A DNA stretch of 64,000 bases from Granulosicoccus sp045106475. Its GTDB lineage: Bacteria; Pseudomonadota; Gammaproteobacteria; Granulosicoccales; Granulosicoccaceae. This document shows, piece by piece, positions 32,719 through 41,606 of the stretch (its first letter is position 1; every line of letters starts with the position of its first letter). Location: assembly GCA_045106475.1 (NCBI GenBank), contig JBGCEO010000088.1, positions 1 to 64,000 on the forward strand, read 5' to 3'. The notes below the pieces were generated by a model that did not search any database, was not told the origin of the DNA, and worked only from the letters and a program-made list of their open reading frames with translations. Position numbers and translations under genes: made by a program.

Positions 32719-33549
32719 TCAGTCAACCACTCGCAGAAGTTCGTTTATGCCTACTTTACTGCGGGTTTTCTCATCAACTCGCTTGACGATTACAGCACAG
32801 TACAGGCTGTACTTTCCGTTGTCTGAGGGTAGATTTCCAGACACAACAACAGAGCCTGCTGGTACTCGTCCATAGCTGACTTCATCCCGTTCTCTGTCAT
32901 AAATGCGGGTGCTTTGACCGATATACACGCCCATAGAAATAACAGAACCTGCTTCCACAATCACGCCTTCAACAATCTCAGAGCGTGCACCTATGAAGCA
33001 GTTATCTTCGATAATAGTGGGCGAGGCCTGCAGTGGTTCGAGAACACCGCCTATACCCACACCGCCGGAGAGGTGAACGTTCTTGCCAATTTGCGCGCAA
33101 GACCCGACTGTGGCCCAGGTATCAACCATGGTGCCGGAATCAACATAAGCACCGATGTTCACATAGGATGGCATGAGCACAGTATTGGCAGCGATGAAAC
33201 TGCCTTTGCGAGCTACGGCAGGTGGAACTACTCGTACCCCTGCAGCTTGAAACTCATTGGCACTCATATCGGCAAACTTGCTAGGGACTTTGTCGTAGAA
33301 ACGGGTGAATCCGCCGGCTTCTATCGGAGCGTTGTCGCGTAACCGAAAAGAAAGCAATACGGCCTTTTTGAGCCATTCATTAACATGCCATTGGCCTACG
33401 GATTGAGGTTCGGCAACTCGTTCCTTGCCTGAATCGATTAATGCGATGGCTTGTTCAACTGCTTGTCCAATTTCGCCATCGGCTTGTGCAGGTGATATGT
33501 CAGCCCGATTTTCCCAGGCGTCATTGATAACGCTTTCCAGCTCACTCAT
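32719..33549 (-). CDS. dapD: Tetrahydrodipicolinate N-succinyltransferase
   Basis: 276 residues. An N-terminal helical domain precedes a left-handed beta-helix of hexapeptide repeats (GTMVDTWATVGSCAQIG, GGVGIGGVLEPLQ). It uses succinyl-CoA in the succinylase branch of diaminopimelate/lysine synthesis. It sits immediately downstream of dapC, the next enzyme in the same pathway. Confidence 0.96.
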   Translation of the reverse strand: MSELESVINDAWENRADISPAQADGEIGQAVEQAIALIDSGKERVAEPQSVGQWHVNEWLKKAVLLSFRLRDNAPIEAGGFTRFYDKVPSKFADMSANEFQAAGVRVVPPAVARKGSFIAANTVLMPSYVNIGAYVDSGTMVDTWATVGSCAQIGKNVHLSGGVGIGGVLEPLQASPTIIEDNCFIGARSEIVEGVIVEAGSVISMGVYIGQSTRIYDRERDEVSYGRVPAGSVVVSGNLPSDNGKYSLYCAVIVKRVDEKTRSKVGINELLRVVD

Positions 33550-33581
33550 TGTGGTTTTCTCAAAGGTTGGATTGTTTCGAA

Positions 33582-34799
33582 TTAGTCGACTAAAGCCGTT
33601 GCTGTGTTTGTCTCAAGGCAGTGCACAATACGTTGTGCCGCTATGATGCAATCATCCAGCGGTGCAACCAAGGCCAAACGCAGGCGTCGGCTTCCCGGGT
33701 TGGCACTTTGCGCTGAAGGTGATCTGGCAAGAAAACTACCTGGGACCACACGAACGTTTTGTTCTGCCAGTAAACGTTGTGTAAATGTTTGATCATCTAC
33801 AGGGAGTTCGGGCCAAAGATAGAACCCAGCCGGGGGGATCTGTATATCCAGCACGGGTTTGAAAATATCAATCACTGCACGATACTTCGCATCATACTCG
33901 CGTCGATTTTGCTCGACATGAAGCTCGTCATTCCAAGCGGCTATGCTGGCTTGCTGTACGGCGCCAGACATTGAACAACCCTGATAGGTACGGTATTCAA
34001 CAAAACGTTGGATAAGCGATGCATCGCCGGCTACAAATCCAGAGCGAAGTCCGGGTAGATTGGAGCGCTTGGATAAACTGTGAAAAGCCAGACAGCGATC
34101 AAAGGAGTCTAGCCCCATTGCCTGTGCAGCTTGCAGTAATCCGCAGGGCGCACCTGCAGACTCTCGATAGATTTCGCTATAGCACTCGTCACTGATGATG
34201 ATGAAATCATGTTCTTGGGCTTTTTCGATCAAGCGCTGAAGCGAAGCTTGCGAATTTACCGCCCCTGTGGGGTTGCCTGGTGTGCAGATATAGATCATCT
34301 GGCAATCAGCCCACTGTGCATCGCTGATGGCTTCGATATTGTCATCGGCGTTTTCATCGATTGCAAAGAATTCAGGTTTACAACCAGCCAGCAATGCTGC
34401 GCCTTCATAGATCTGATAGAACGGATTTGGCATCAAAACGGTTCGGCTATGCTGTGTGCGGTCAAGCACACACTGGGCAATCGCGAACAACCCCTCTCGA
34501 GTGCCATTGACTGGTATCACGTGGTGTTCAGCCAGTTTGGTAGGCGAATCGAGTTTGAAACGCTGACAAAGCCAGATTGCAATAGTCTGCCGAAGCTCTT
34601 CAAGCCCGCGGGTGGACGGATAGCTTTCCACACTGCGGATGGAATCGACCAAGGCATCAAGTACAAACTGCGGCGCTGGATGCTTTGGCTCGCCAACTGA
34701 GAGTGAGACCGGTTTTAAGCTGGGTGGCTCAATCGGGCCAAGCAAAGCACGGAGTTTCTCAAAAGGATAGGGCTGGAGAAGATCTAGTTCGGGATTCAT
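33582..34799 (-). CDS. dapC: Succinyldiaminopimelate aminotransferase
   Basis: 405 residues from the ATG at 34799. A fold-type I PLP aminotransferase that uses glutamate to form N-succinyl-L,L-diaminopimelate. It begins with MNPELDLLQPYPFEKLRALL, typical of this subgroup. SIGEPKHP-like (SVGEPKHP), TPGNPTGAV, and the PLP-Lys block HSLSKRSNLPGLRSGF are present. A GTG ten codons upstream is possible. Its position before dapD supports the assignment over other class I aminotransferases. Confidence 0.92.
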   Translation of the reverse strand: MNPELDLLQPYPFEKLRALLGPIEPPSLKPVSLSVGEPKHPAPQFVLDALVDSIRSVESYPSTRGLEELRQTIAIWLCQRFKLDSPTKLAEHHVIPVNGTREGLFAIAQCVLDRTQHSRTVLMPNPFYQIYEGAALLAGCKPEFFAIDENADDNIEAISDAQWADCQMIYICTPGNPTGAVNSQASLQRLIEKAQEHDFIIISDECYSEIYRESAGAPCGLLQAAQAMGLDSFDRCLAFHSLSKRSNLPGLRSGFVAGDASLIQRFVEYRTYQGCSMSGAVQQASIAAWNDELHVEQNRREYDAKYRAVIDIFKPVLDIQIPPAGFYLWPELPVDDQTFTQRLLAEQNVRVVPGSFLARSPSAQSANPGSRRLRLALVAPLDDCIIAAQRIVHCLETNTATALVD

Positions 34800-34919
34800 C
34801 GAAAAAAGGGGTATTGTACTGTGGGTCACCGCTGTCTGAGCGGCAATTGATGGCCTATTATACGTGAGATCTGAGCCCTCACCGCGTTAGCCACCGTGGC
34901 TTAAGTGATTGCAAACACC

Positions 34920-35480
34920 ATGAACCCCCAGCATCCAATCAATTTGGTTGATCGATGGATTGATTCCATAGTCATCGGACTTAACCTGTGCCCGTTTGCT
35001 CATAGAGCAAAAAAACACGCTCAGTTGAGGATATGTTTGGCCAAGAGCGCCCGCGTGGTTGATTGCCTGCAACACCTGGCAGACGAGGCTGCCTTACTAA
35101 CGCAAGCCGATGATCAGTCCACCACACTTTTAGTCATGCCGGAGGGTTTTAGCGAATTCGATGACTATCTCGATTTGTTGGCGATGGCTGAGGCTTTGCT
35201 CGATGATCTGGGTTATACCGGGATTCTGCAGTTAGCCAGCTTCCACCCTCACTATCAATTCGATGGTACAAACCCTCAAGATGCGAGCAATTGGACCAAC
35301 CGCGCACCGTTTCCCATCCTTCATTTGTTGACGGAGTCGAGCGTCAGTCGAGCCGTTGACGCGCATCCGGACCCTGAAAACATCCCTGTACGTAATATAG
35401 AGAAACTGGAGCAATTGGGTACGATCGGTATTGAACAGTTGCTGCTTGAGCTGCCGACCAATCGAAAACCCGATTCCTAG
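34920..35480 (+). CDS. DUF1415 family protein
   Basis: 186 residues from the ATG at 34920; a GTG five codons upstream is an alternative. Conserved blocks of DUF1415 are present: LNLCPFAHR near the N-terminus, SFHPHYQF, and NRAPFPILHLL. The invariant Cys and His residues hint at a metal or redox role, but none has been shown. It is divergent from dapC, and a copy of the 118-bp repeat lies just after its stop. Confidence 0.85.
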   Translation: MNPQHPINLVDRWIDSIVIGLNLCPFAHRAKKHAQLRICLAKSARVVDCLQHLADEAALLTQADDQSTTLLVMPEGFSEFDDYLDLLAMAEALLDDLGYTGILQLASFHPHYQFDGTNPQDASNWTNRAPFPILHLLTESSVSRAVDAHPDPENIPVRNIEKLEQLGTIGIEQLLLELPTNRKPDS

Positions 35481-35490
35481 AGTTCTGTCT

Positions 35491-35608
35491 AACTGCCCCG
35501 GTAGGCTGGGGATGGCTCTAAATAACGACTGTCGAACCTGCCTAGGTGATTGATCTCAAAGGCTTAACAAACAATTTCTGGTGCTGTCCCCAGGGAAATG
35601 GGGCAGTT
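35491..35608. repeat. 118-bp hairpin-ended repeat, copy 1
   Basis: Bounded by the perfect 9-bp inverted repeat AACTGCCCC / GGGGCAGTT. The right end (TCCCCAGGGAAATGGGG) can form a small hairpin, and the left end holds a similar GC-rich arm. It aligns without gaps with the copy at 56476-56593: both are exactly 118 bp, about 28-30 bases are well conserved at each end, and the middle has diverged. It resembles REP/BIME or small MITE elements mobilised by a transposase encoded elsewhere. Confidence 0.8.
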
Positions 35609-35669
35609 TGAGATATTCGAGATGGCCAAGACGGCGACGCGTCCTGGCCAAAAGTGACTGTCAGCCAGC

Positions 35670-36590
35670 CTAAGCTAGATTTTGCTTGAAAAATTCAACG
35701 GTGCGCGTTTCTGCAAGTGCGGCGGCATCTTTGCTGAACCGCGGAGTCGAGTTGTTGTGAAACCCATGCTTGGTGCCTGCGTATAGCTGTCGTTCGAAGG
35801 CTTTGCCAGAAGATTGCAAAGCCGATTCAAAATCTGGCCACATAGCGTTAATTCGCTTGTCATCTTCGGCAGACTGAATCAGCAAAGGGGCGCTGATGTC
35901 AGCGACGGTCTCGCTAGCTGGTGCAGCACCATAGAATGGGACCGCTGCATGCAGATCGCTACCCATCTGGGTTGCGAGAAAATTTGTCGTACCACCGCCC
36001 CAACAAAAGCCCACTGATCCGAGCTTGCCTGTCGAAAGCGTATGAGCTTGAACATATTTTGCACTATTGAGCATGTCTTGCTTAAGCTGGGTTTGATCGA
36101 GGCTCTTTTGCAGGACTTTTCCATCATCATCGTTGCCCGGATAGCCGCCAACAGGTGAGAGGCCATCCGGCGCCAGTGCCAGGAAACCGTGAGTTGCCAG
36201 TCTTCTCGCAACATCTTCAATATACGGGTTCAATCCTCTGTTTTCGTGGATAACTATGACTGCGGGATGAGGACCCTCTGCGGCGGGCTGCACTAGATAG
36301 CCTCGCATTTTTCCGGAGGTGCCGCCCGGGGAATCATAATCTACGTAGGTAGCCTTGATACGCTCGTCTGTGAACGAAATTGTTTGCGCCTGTGCGTAAC
36401 GAGGCAATAGCGACTGCGCCATCGCCAGCCCGGATACACCGGCAATTGTCACGGCTCCGGCCTTTTGCAGAAATTCCCGGCGATTCATAGCACCATGACA
36501 GTATTCGTCATACAAATCATATATTTGCTTGTCAATATCTTCTGGAGCGATCAGATCCTTATCGCTTATAGCGTCAGCGTCTATTTTCAT
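35670..36590 (-). CDS. yghX: TAT-exported dienelactone hydrolase, YghX type
   Basis: 306 residues. After a cytoplasmic-looking N-terminus of about 35 residues comes a twin-arginine motif (NRREFLQKA) and hydrophobic stretch, as in E. coli YghX. The alpha/beta hydrolase domain carries HENRGLNPYIEDVARR, the nucleophile Cys in GFCWGGG, Asp in EDDKRIN, and His in KHGFHN, the dienelactone-hydrolase Cys-Asp-His triad. Substrate is unknown. It stands alone; upstream lies a 348-bp gene-free region. Confidence 0.88.
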   Translation of the reverse strand: MKIDADAISDKDLIAPEDIDKQIYDLYDEYCHGAMNRREFLQKAGAVTIAGVSGLAMAQSLLPRYAQAQTISFTDERIKATYVDYDSPGGTSGKMRGYLVQPAAEGPHPAVIVIHENRGLNPYIEDVARRLATHGFLALAPDGLSPVGGYPGNDDDGKVLQKSLDQTQLKQDMLNSAKYVQAHTLSTGKLGSVGFCWGGGTTNFLATQMGSDLHAAVPFYGAAPASETVADISAPLLIQSAEDDKRINAMWPDFESALQSSGKAFERQLYAGTKHGFHNNSTPRFSKDAAALAETRTVEFFKQNLA

Positions 36591-36938
36591 GTTGGCAACC
36601 CTTTAAGTTGGAGTTAATGCTTGAAAACCAAGCATACGTAAAGATTGTGCAATAAATGTTGAGTTCAATCAGATCTTGCTTACGGGCTGTGTCGATAAAA
36701 GGACTTCTTTTGCCAGCCGCATAACCTGGAGGGAAAAGGGTGATGATCAATAGATGGCAGGAGTCAGGCTGGCGGCTGGTGATATCATAGCCAACAGCAC
36801 ATCCCTAAAGCATGTCAGGTGGTAGCCGGCGAGAGCAAATGACTGTGCGGGTTGATGCAGAGGTTGAGAAATATTCCTGTCATCGTCTAAACAATCTGCT
36901 GTTGCCGAACTATGCTCTGGTACACAGGAGGATTATTC
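36591..36938. other. Gene-free region between yghX and hflK
   Basis: No coding frame with homology is visible in these 348 bp. It contains a small hairpin (GCTTG / CAAGC near 36620) and must hold both divergent promoters. No riboswitch or tRNA was recognised. Confidence 0.5.
36926..36931 (+). promoter_or_regulatory. Ribosome binding site setting the hflK start
   Basis: A perfect AGGAGG lies seven bases before the ATG at 36939. This favours that ATG over the one at 36912 in the same frame. Confidence 0.7.
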
Positions 36939-37997
36939 ATGGCAGGTAATGACGCGCTCGACAACTTCTTGAAACAACTCAAGAACGCTCGAGGCAATTC
37001 TAGTGGAGGAGGCAACTCCCCTAATGTAACAACCGGATCGTTTGGTAAAGGTGGAGGTAGCACGAGTTTGCTGGGAAGCCTGGGTCTAGTGGGATTAGCT
37101 CTGCTGGCCTTGATGGCCTACACATCCTCGTACACCGTTCCCAGTGATTCTGTGGGTATAGTTCAGCGCTTTGGCAAGTACTCTAATGAGCGCGGTTCAG
37201 GGCTGCACTTCAAACTGCCATTGGGTGCTGATAAGGTGACCATCCTTCCAGTAAAAAGGCAATTGAAGCAAGAGTTTGGTTTTGCCACTGCAGGGGCCAC
37301 CAATCCCAGTCAGGGACGTCCGGATTTGTCACAGCAAAGCCAAATGGTGACAGGTGACCTGAACGCCGCATTAGTAGAATGGGTGGTTCAGTATCGAATT
37401 GCCGAACCGAGAAAATATCTGTTCGATGTCAGAAATCCGGGAGAGACGCTTCGTGACCTCTCTGAATCTGTTATGCGAGAAGTCGTGGGAGACAGAACGG
37501 TGGATGAGGTTATTACCATTGGCCGGCAGGAAATTGAAACCGAAGCACTGGCGAACATGCAGGCGCTGGTTTCCAAATATGAGATTGGAGTCAGCATCGA
37601 TCAGGTTCAGCTTAAAAATATCAATCCCCCTCGACCCGTACAAGAATCATTCAACGAGGTTAACCAAGCGCAACAAGAGAAAGAGAGCCTGATTAATGCA
37701 GCTCGGCGGGAGTACAACAAGGTCATCCCTCTTGCAGAAGGGGAAAAGGACCAGCGCATTCGTGCTGCGGACGGTTATAGACTCAAGCGTATCAATGAGG
37801 CTGAAGGTGATGCAGCTCGCTTTAATGCAATATTAACCGAGTACAGTAAAGCCCCCGATGTTACGCGTCGGCGAATTTACATAGAGACCTTGCAAGAAGT
37901 ATTGCCAGGTCTTGATAGCAAAATCATTGTTGATGAAAACTCCCAGCAGATCCTGCCACTGATGCATCTCAACGCAGCCAAGGAGGCAGTACGATGA
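36939..37997 (+). CDS. hflK: FtsH modulator HflK
   Basis: 352 residues. A Gly/Ser-rich N-terminal segment (about residues 20-45), one membrane helix (about 46-63) and an SPFH/band 7 domain (GIVQRFGKYS, VVQYRI, VGDRTVDEV) precede a coiled coil rich in Ala, Glu and Arg. The C-terminus has RRRIYIETLQEVLPG, typical of HflK. HflK and HflC form a periplasmic cage around the FtsH protease. The protein is shorter at the N-terminus than E. coli HflK. The pair lies apart from hfq-hflX, the usual partners, so it could be a second hflKC copy. Confidence 0.88.
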   Translation: MAGNDALDNFLKQLKNARGNSSGGGNSPNVTTGSFGKGGGSTSLLGSLGLVGLALLALMAYTSSYTVPSDSVGIVQRFGKYSNERGSGLHFKLPLGADKVTILPVKRQLKQEFGFATAGATNPSQGRPDLSQQSQMVTGDLNAALVEWVVQYRIAEPRKYLFDVRNPGETLRDLSESVMREVVGDRTVDEVITIGRQEIETEALANMQALVSKYEIGVSIDQVQLKNINPPRPVQESFNEVNQAQQEKESLINAARREYNKVIPLAEGEKDQRIRAADGYRLKRINEAEGDAARFNAILTEYSKAPDVTRRRIYIETLQEVLPGLDSKIIVDENSQQILPLMHLNAAKEAVR

Positions 37998-38965
37998 AAA
38001 TTACCAGTATCTTATTGGGCATTGTTGCCATAGCTTTTCTGCTGGTTGTATCAGGTGCTTTGTATACGGTTGATGAAACCGAGCAAGTGATTATTACGCA
38101 ATTTGGAAAACCGGTAGGAGACCCGAAAACTGAAGCCGGATTGAAGTTCAAGACGCCGTTTATTCAGCAAGTTAACCCGGTGGATAAGCGAATTCTTGAG
38201 TGGGATGGTTCGCCCAGTAACATGCCTACAAAGGATAAGCTTTACATTGCAGTTGATCTGTTTGCGCGCTGGCGTATTACGGACCCGCTACAGTATTTTC
38301 TTCGTCTGCGTGATGAGCGCAGTGCTCAGTCAAGGCTGGATGACATCCTGGGTAGTGAAACGCGCAACGCAGTTGCCAAGCACGAACTGATTGAGATAGT
38401 AAGAACAACCAAAGACAGGCAGCCGCTGCGTGATGCCTCTTTATCAGAGGCGGATCTGGATACATTGGGTGGCCTTGTTCCTATTAGCAAAGGCCGAGCT
38501 GGAGTCGAGGGCGAAATTTTCGCAGCCGCTGCACCGAAGGTGGAAGTGTTCGGTATAGAGCTGCTGGATATTCGGTTCAAACGTATCAACTACAATGAAA
38601 GCGTTCGCCCGAAAATCTATGAACGAATGATAAGTGAGCGTCGGCAGATAGCAGAGAGGTTTCGTTCTGAAGGTAATGGAGAAGCTGCTCGAATAAACGG
38701 TAATCGAGAGCGTGAACTCAATCGCATACGCTCCGAAGCCTATCGAGAAGTTGAGGAGATTCGAGGTGATGCTGACGCAAAGGCAACTGAAATATATGCA
38801 GCTGCCTACGCCCAGACAGCGGAAGCGGAAGATTTTTACGAATTTCAGAAAACTATGGATATGTACAAGTCTGTCATGGAGACAAATTCCACTCTAATAA
38901 TGTCGACGACAAGCGAAGCGTTTGAGTACTTAAAATCAATGAATCCCAAACCCAAAGAACCTTAG
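37994..38965 (+). CDS. hflC: FtsH modulator HflC
   Basis: 323 residues. A single N-terminal membrane helix (about residues 5-24), then an SPFH domain with VIITQFGKPVG, VDLFARWRI and DILGSETRNAVA. A charged helical region with RQIAERFRSEGNGEAARI and the C-terminal FYEFQKTMDMYK block follow, all typical of HflC. Its ATG overlaps the hflK stop, as expected for a 1:1 complex. Confidence 0.93.
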   Translation: MKITSILLGIVAIAFLLVVSGALYTVDETEQVIITQFGKPVGDPKTEAGLKFKTPFIQQVNPVDKRILEWDGSPSNMPTKDKLYIAVDLFARWRITDPLQYFLRLRDERSAQSRLDDILGSETRNAVAKHELIEIVRTTKDRQPLRDASLSEADLDTLGGLVPISKGRAGVEGEIFAAAAPKVEVFGIELLDIRFKRINYNESVRPKIYERMISERRQIAERFRSEGNGEAARINGNRERELNRIRSEAYREVEEIRGDADAKATEIYAAAYAQTAEAEDFYEFQKTMDMYKSVMETNSTLIMSTTSEAFEYLKSMNPKPKEP

Positions 38966-39015
38966 CGTTGCGCCAATTAATCACCACGAAAAGCGATAGC
39001 TGGAGATAGAAAGTT

Positions 39016-39330
39016 ATGAGTGACTACACAGCCGATGTAGCAAAATTTGTTGCTTCCCCTGATCAGACTTGTATTGACAATATTGTTAAGTACTGTGGAA
39101 TAGCGCTGCGCAGCAGTAAGGATGCAGCGCTGGTGTCCAGTTCTGACAAAACCGAGTTGGGTCGTGTAAGGGATGGTTTCGCGAAGAAGAAACTCGGGCT
39201 GGAAGCTGACGCTGCAGATGAAGGTATAAAGAAGGTCTGTGAGCAAATGAAAGGGGTTAAGCAAAAAAGCAGGGTGACTTTTTATTATCTGCTGGCCGAA
39301 CAAACCAACACTATGGATAAATTGGGATAG
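39016..39330 (+). CDS. DUF2853 family protein
   Basis: 104 residues, all-helical and cytoplasmic. It matches the DUF2853 pattern: DYTADVAKF, a conserved Ser/Asp-rich turn (SSSDKTELGRVRDGF), KKLGL, and a C-terminal RVTFYYLLAE helix. No function is known. It is on the same strand as hflC, 50 bp downstream, and might be part of that transcript. Confidence 0.82.
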   Translation: MSDYTADVAKFVASPDQTCIDNIVKYCGIALRSSKDAALVSSSDKTELGRVRDGFAKKKLGLEADAADEGIKKVCEQMKGVKQKSRVTFYYLLAEQTNTMDKLG

Positions 39331-39563
39331 TCAAAAATTCCGGACGGCCGTGCTTTTAGGGGTGGCCGTAATCCCTCTTTGAGTGAGGTACAACAAACCC
39401 CGGATTACTATTCTAAAAATCTCTCTCTACAGGTAACATAACCCCGTTACTAGCCTGTTTGAGCGCGTCTTTTATCCCCAGTTCTTTGCTCGGGGGTTAC
39501 TTGGCTGGCTAGAATCGCTCCAAGGTGTCGATATAGGCTTAATCTCCCAAGAGTTTGCCTGGC

Positions 39564-41567
39564 ATGTCACGTTTTTCCCTCACTAGTCTAAGCCTCAGAA
39601 AAAAACTGATGCTATTGATCGGTATACCGATCGTTGCAATCCTCGCTTTGGCAGGTCTTGAGAGCGGTCGATTAGTACCCTTGCTCTCTGATTCGAACCG
39701 CTTTGTCTATCTTGTCGACCTTAGTGTGCAAGGTAGCCGCGCCGTGCATGAATTGCAAAAGGAACGAGGTGCTTCCGCAGGGTATCTCGGTAGTTCTGGT
39801 TCGAAATTTGGTCAAGCCCTGACTCAGCAACGCCCACTGACAGACAAACAGTTGTCATTGTTTCGTGAGATTCGTGAGCAGTTTGATGAAGAAAAATTCG
39901 AGCAATCTACAATTAAATCTATACGCACTATTGATTCTTTGATTGTGCAGCTGGCCACGATGAGGCGATCGGTTGACAGCCAATCCATTTCTGTTGCCGA
40001 CCAGGTTGCTTTCTATACGAACCTTAACAAACAGTTTCTCTCGCTGACAGATTCCTTGGCCCAATACAGCCCATCAGGTGAGATCGCAAACACAGGTACC
40101 GCATTCTCGACCTTCCTGCAAAGTAAAGAGCGAGCAGGGATCGAGCGTGCAATACTGAGTAATGTTTTTGCCAAAGACAGTTTTGGAGAGGGCCAGTACG
40201 AGCGCTTTTCCCAACTGGTCAATACGCAAAATATCTACCTGCAGGTGTTTGGTACTGCTGCAAGTGAAGCTCAAGTGGAGATCCTGAGAGATGCATCAAA
40301 CGATTCATCGTTTTCGCAGGTCGATAGAATGCGATCTATCGCCGAAGAACGTAAAGCCACTGGTAGCTTTGGCGTAGATCCAGAAAATTGGTTCGCAACT
40401 ATAACCCAGAAAATCACTAAGCTTAAAGAGGTTGAGGATGCGCTGGCTACCACTGTTCGTGAGCAGGCCGGGGATAAAGCCGATGCCGTATTTTTCCAAG
40501 CCGAGGAATTTGCTGTCCTGACACTGGTGGCTTTTGTTCTGTCGGGTGTGCTTGGTTGGAGAATTACACGGCAGATCCTGGGTTCTGTTAATGCGGCGCG
40601 ATCTATCGCCTTAGCGATCAACAATGGGAATCTGAATACTGTGGTCCCCAGTACATCATCGGATGAAGTGGGGCAGATGCTAAGCGCGCTGAGTGGTATG
40701 CAGGACAATCTTAAAGGGATTGTTGGCACTGCGCAGTCTGTTTCCAATAGCATTCGCGCGGGTGCCAACACCATTCACAGCTCTACAATAACGCTTAACG
40801 AACGGACTAATGAGCAATCATCCTCATTGGAAAGTACAGCCAGCAGCACCGAAGAAATCTCCTCCACTGTCAGGCATAACGCGGAACGTGCCAGTGAGGC
40901 TCAGTCGTTGGCCCATCAAGCGCATGGTCATGCAGCGGAGGGCGGGCAGGTGGTTGATGGCGCTGTATCAGCGATGGCTGAGATAACAAACTCGAGTCGA
41001 GAAATAGCTGAGATTATCTCTGTCATTGACGATATCGCGTTTCAAACCAATTTGCTTGCTTTGAACGCCGCGGTAGAAGCCGCCAGAGCGGGTGAACAAG
41101 GTCGTGGATTTGCAGTGGTGGCGTCTGAGGTGAGAACCCTGGCAGGGCGAAGTGCAGAAGCGGCGCGTGAAATAAAGCAATTAATTACCCGCAGTGTAGA
41201 GAAAGTTGAATCGGGTAGTGAAATGGTCGGTCGCTCTGGTGATACGCTCAAGAAAATTGTCGAGTCGGTATCGGAGGTCAAGACCTTAATGGATGCGATG
41301 GCTACGGCAGGTGAAGAGCAAGCCATAGGTGTTGAAGGAATCAATAAATCCATGGTTGATATGGATGGAATCACCCAGAAGAACCTGACTATGGTTCAAG
41401 ACGTTGCCAGTGCCAGTGAGGCTATGAAACATCAGGCGGAAACGCTTGATCAGCAACTGTCATTTTTTAAGGCGGTTAATGGCGCGGGGGCAACACGCGA
41501 TGCTGATTCTGCCAGCTTTCATGACGTAAACGCAGCTAGTTCGCCGCGTTTTAATAAAGCTGCCTGA
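39564..41567 (+). CDS. Methyl-accepting chemotaxis protein with NIT sensor
   Basis: 667 residues from the ATG at 39564; a TTG three codons earlier is less likely. TM1 is at about residues 14-34. The periplasmic domain carries ELQKERGASAGYL and LQSKERAGIERA, hallmarks of the NIT nitrate/nitrite-sensing helical bundle. TM2 (about 315-333), HAMP, and an MA signalling domain with FQTNLLALNAAVEAARAGEQ (about 495) follow. There is no CheR pentapeptide. NIT domains respond to nitrate or nitrite in characterised proteins; the ligand here is inferred. Confidence 0.92.
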   Translation: MSRFSLTSLSLRKKLMLLIGIPIVAILALAGLESGRLVPLLSDSNRFVYLVDLSVQGSRAVHELQKERGASAGYLGSSGSKFGQALTQQRPLTDKQLSLFREIREQFDEEKFEQSTIKSIRTIDSLIVQLATMRRSVDSQSISVADQVAFYTNLNKQFLSLTDSLAQYSPSGEIANTGTAFSTFLQSKERAGIERAILSNVFAKDSFGEGQYERFSQLVNTQNIYLQVFGTAASEAQVEILRDASNDSSFSQVDRMRSIAEERKATGSFGVDPENWFATITQKITKLKEVEDALATTVREQAGDKADAVFFQAEEFAVLTLVAFVLSGVLGWRITRQILGSVNAARSIALAINNGNLNTVVPSTSSDEVGQMLSALSGMQDNLKGIVGTAQSVSNSIRAGANTIHSSTITLNERTNEQSSSLESTASSTEEISSTVRHNAERASEAQSLAHQAHGHAAEGGQVVDGAVSAMAEITNSSREIAEIISVIDDIAFQTNLLALNAAVEAARAGEQGRGFAVVASEVRTLAGRSAEAAREIKQLITRSVEKVESGSEMVGRSGDTLKKIVESVSEVKTLMDAMATAGEEQAIGVEGINKSMVDMDGITQKNLTMVQDVASASEAMKHQAETLDQQLSFFKAVNGAGATRDADSASFHDVNAASSPRFNKAA

Positions 41568-41606
41568 TCAAACTGAATAACGTTTGCTTAAAACATAACG
41601 GTCTAC

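Noticed and set aside
34209..34700. 163-codon open frame on the plus strand
   Set aside because: Antisense to dapC; no recognisable domain and no ribosome binding site.
36591..36938. Riboswitch or small RNA upstream of hflK
   Set aside because: Only a 5-bp hairpin and a normal ribosome binding site were seen; no known RNA motif is recognisable.
39344..39369. Terminator hairpin after the DUF2853 gene
   Set aside because: Only a 6-bp stem with a 14-base loop and no T-run; too weak to list as a feature.
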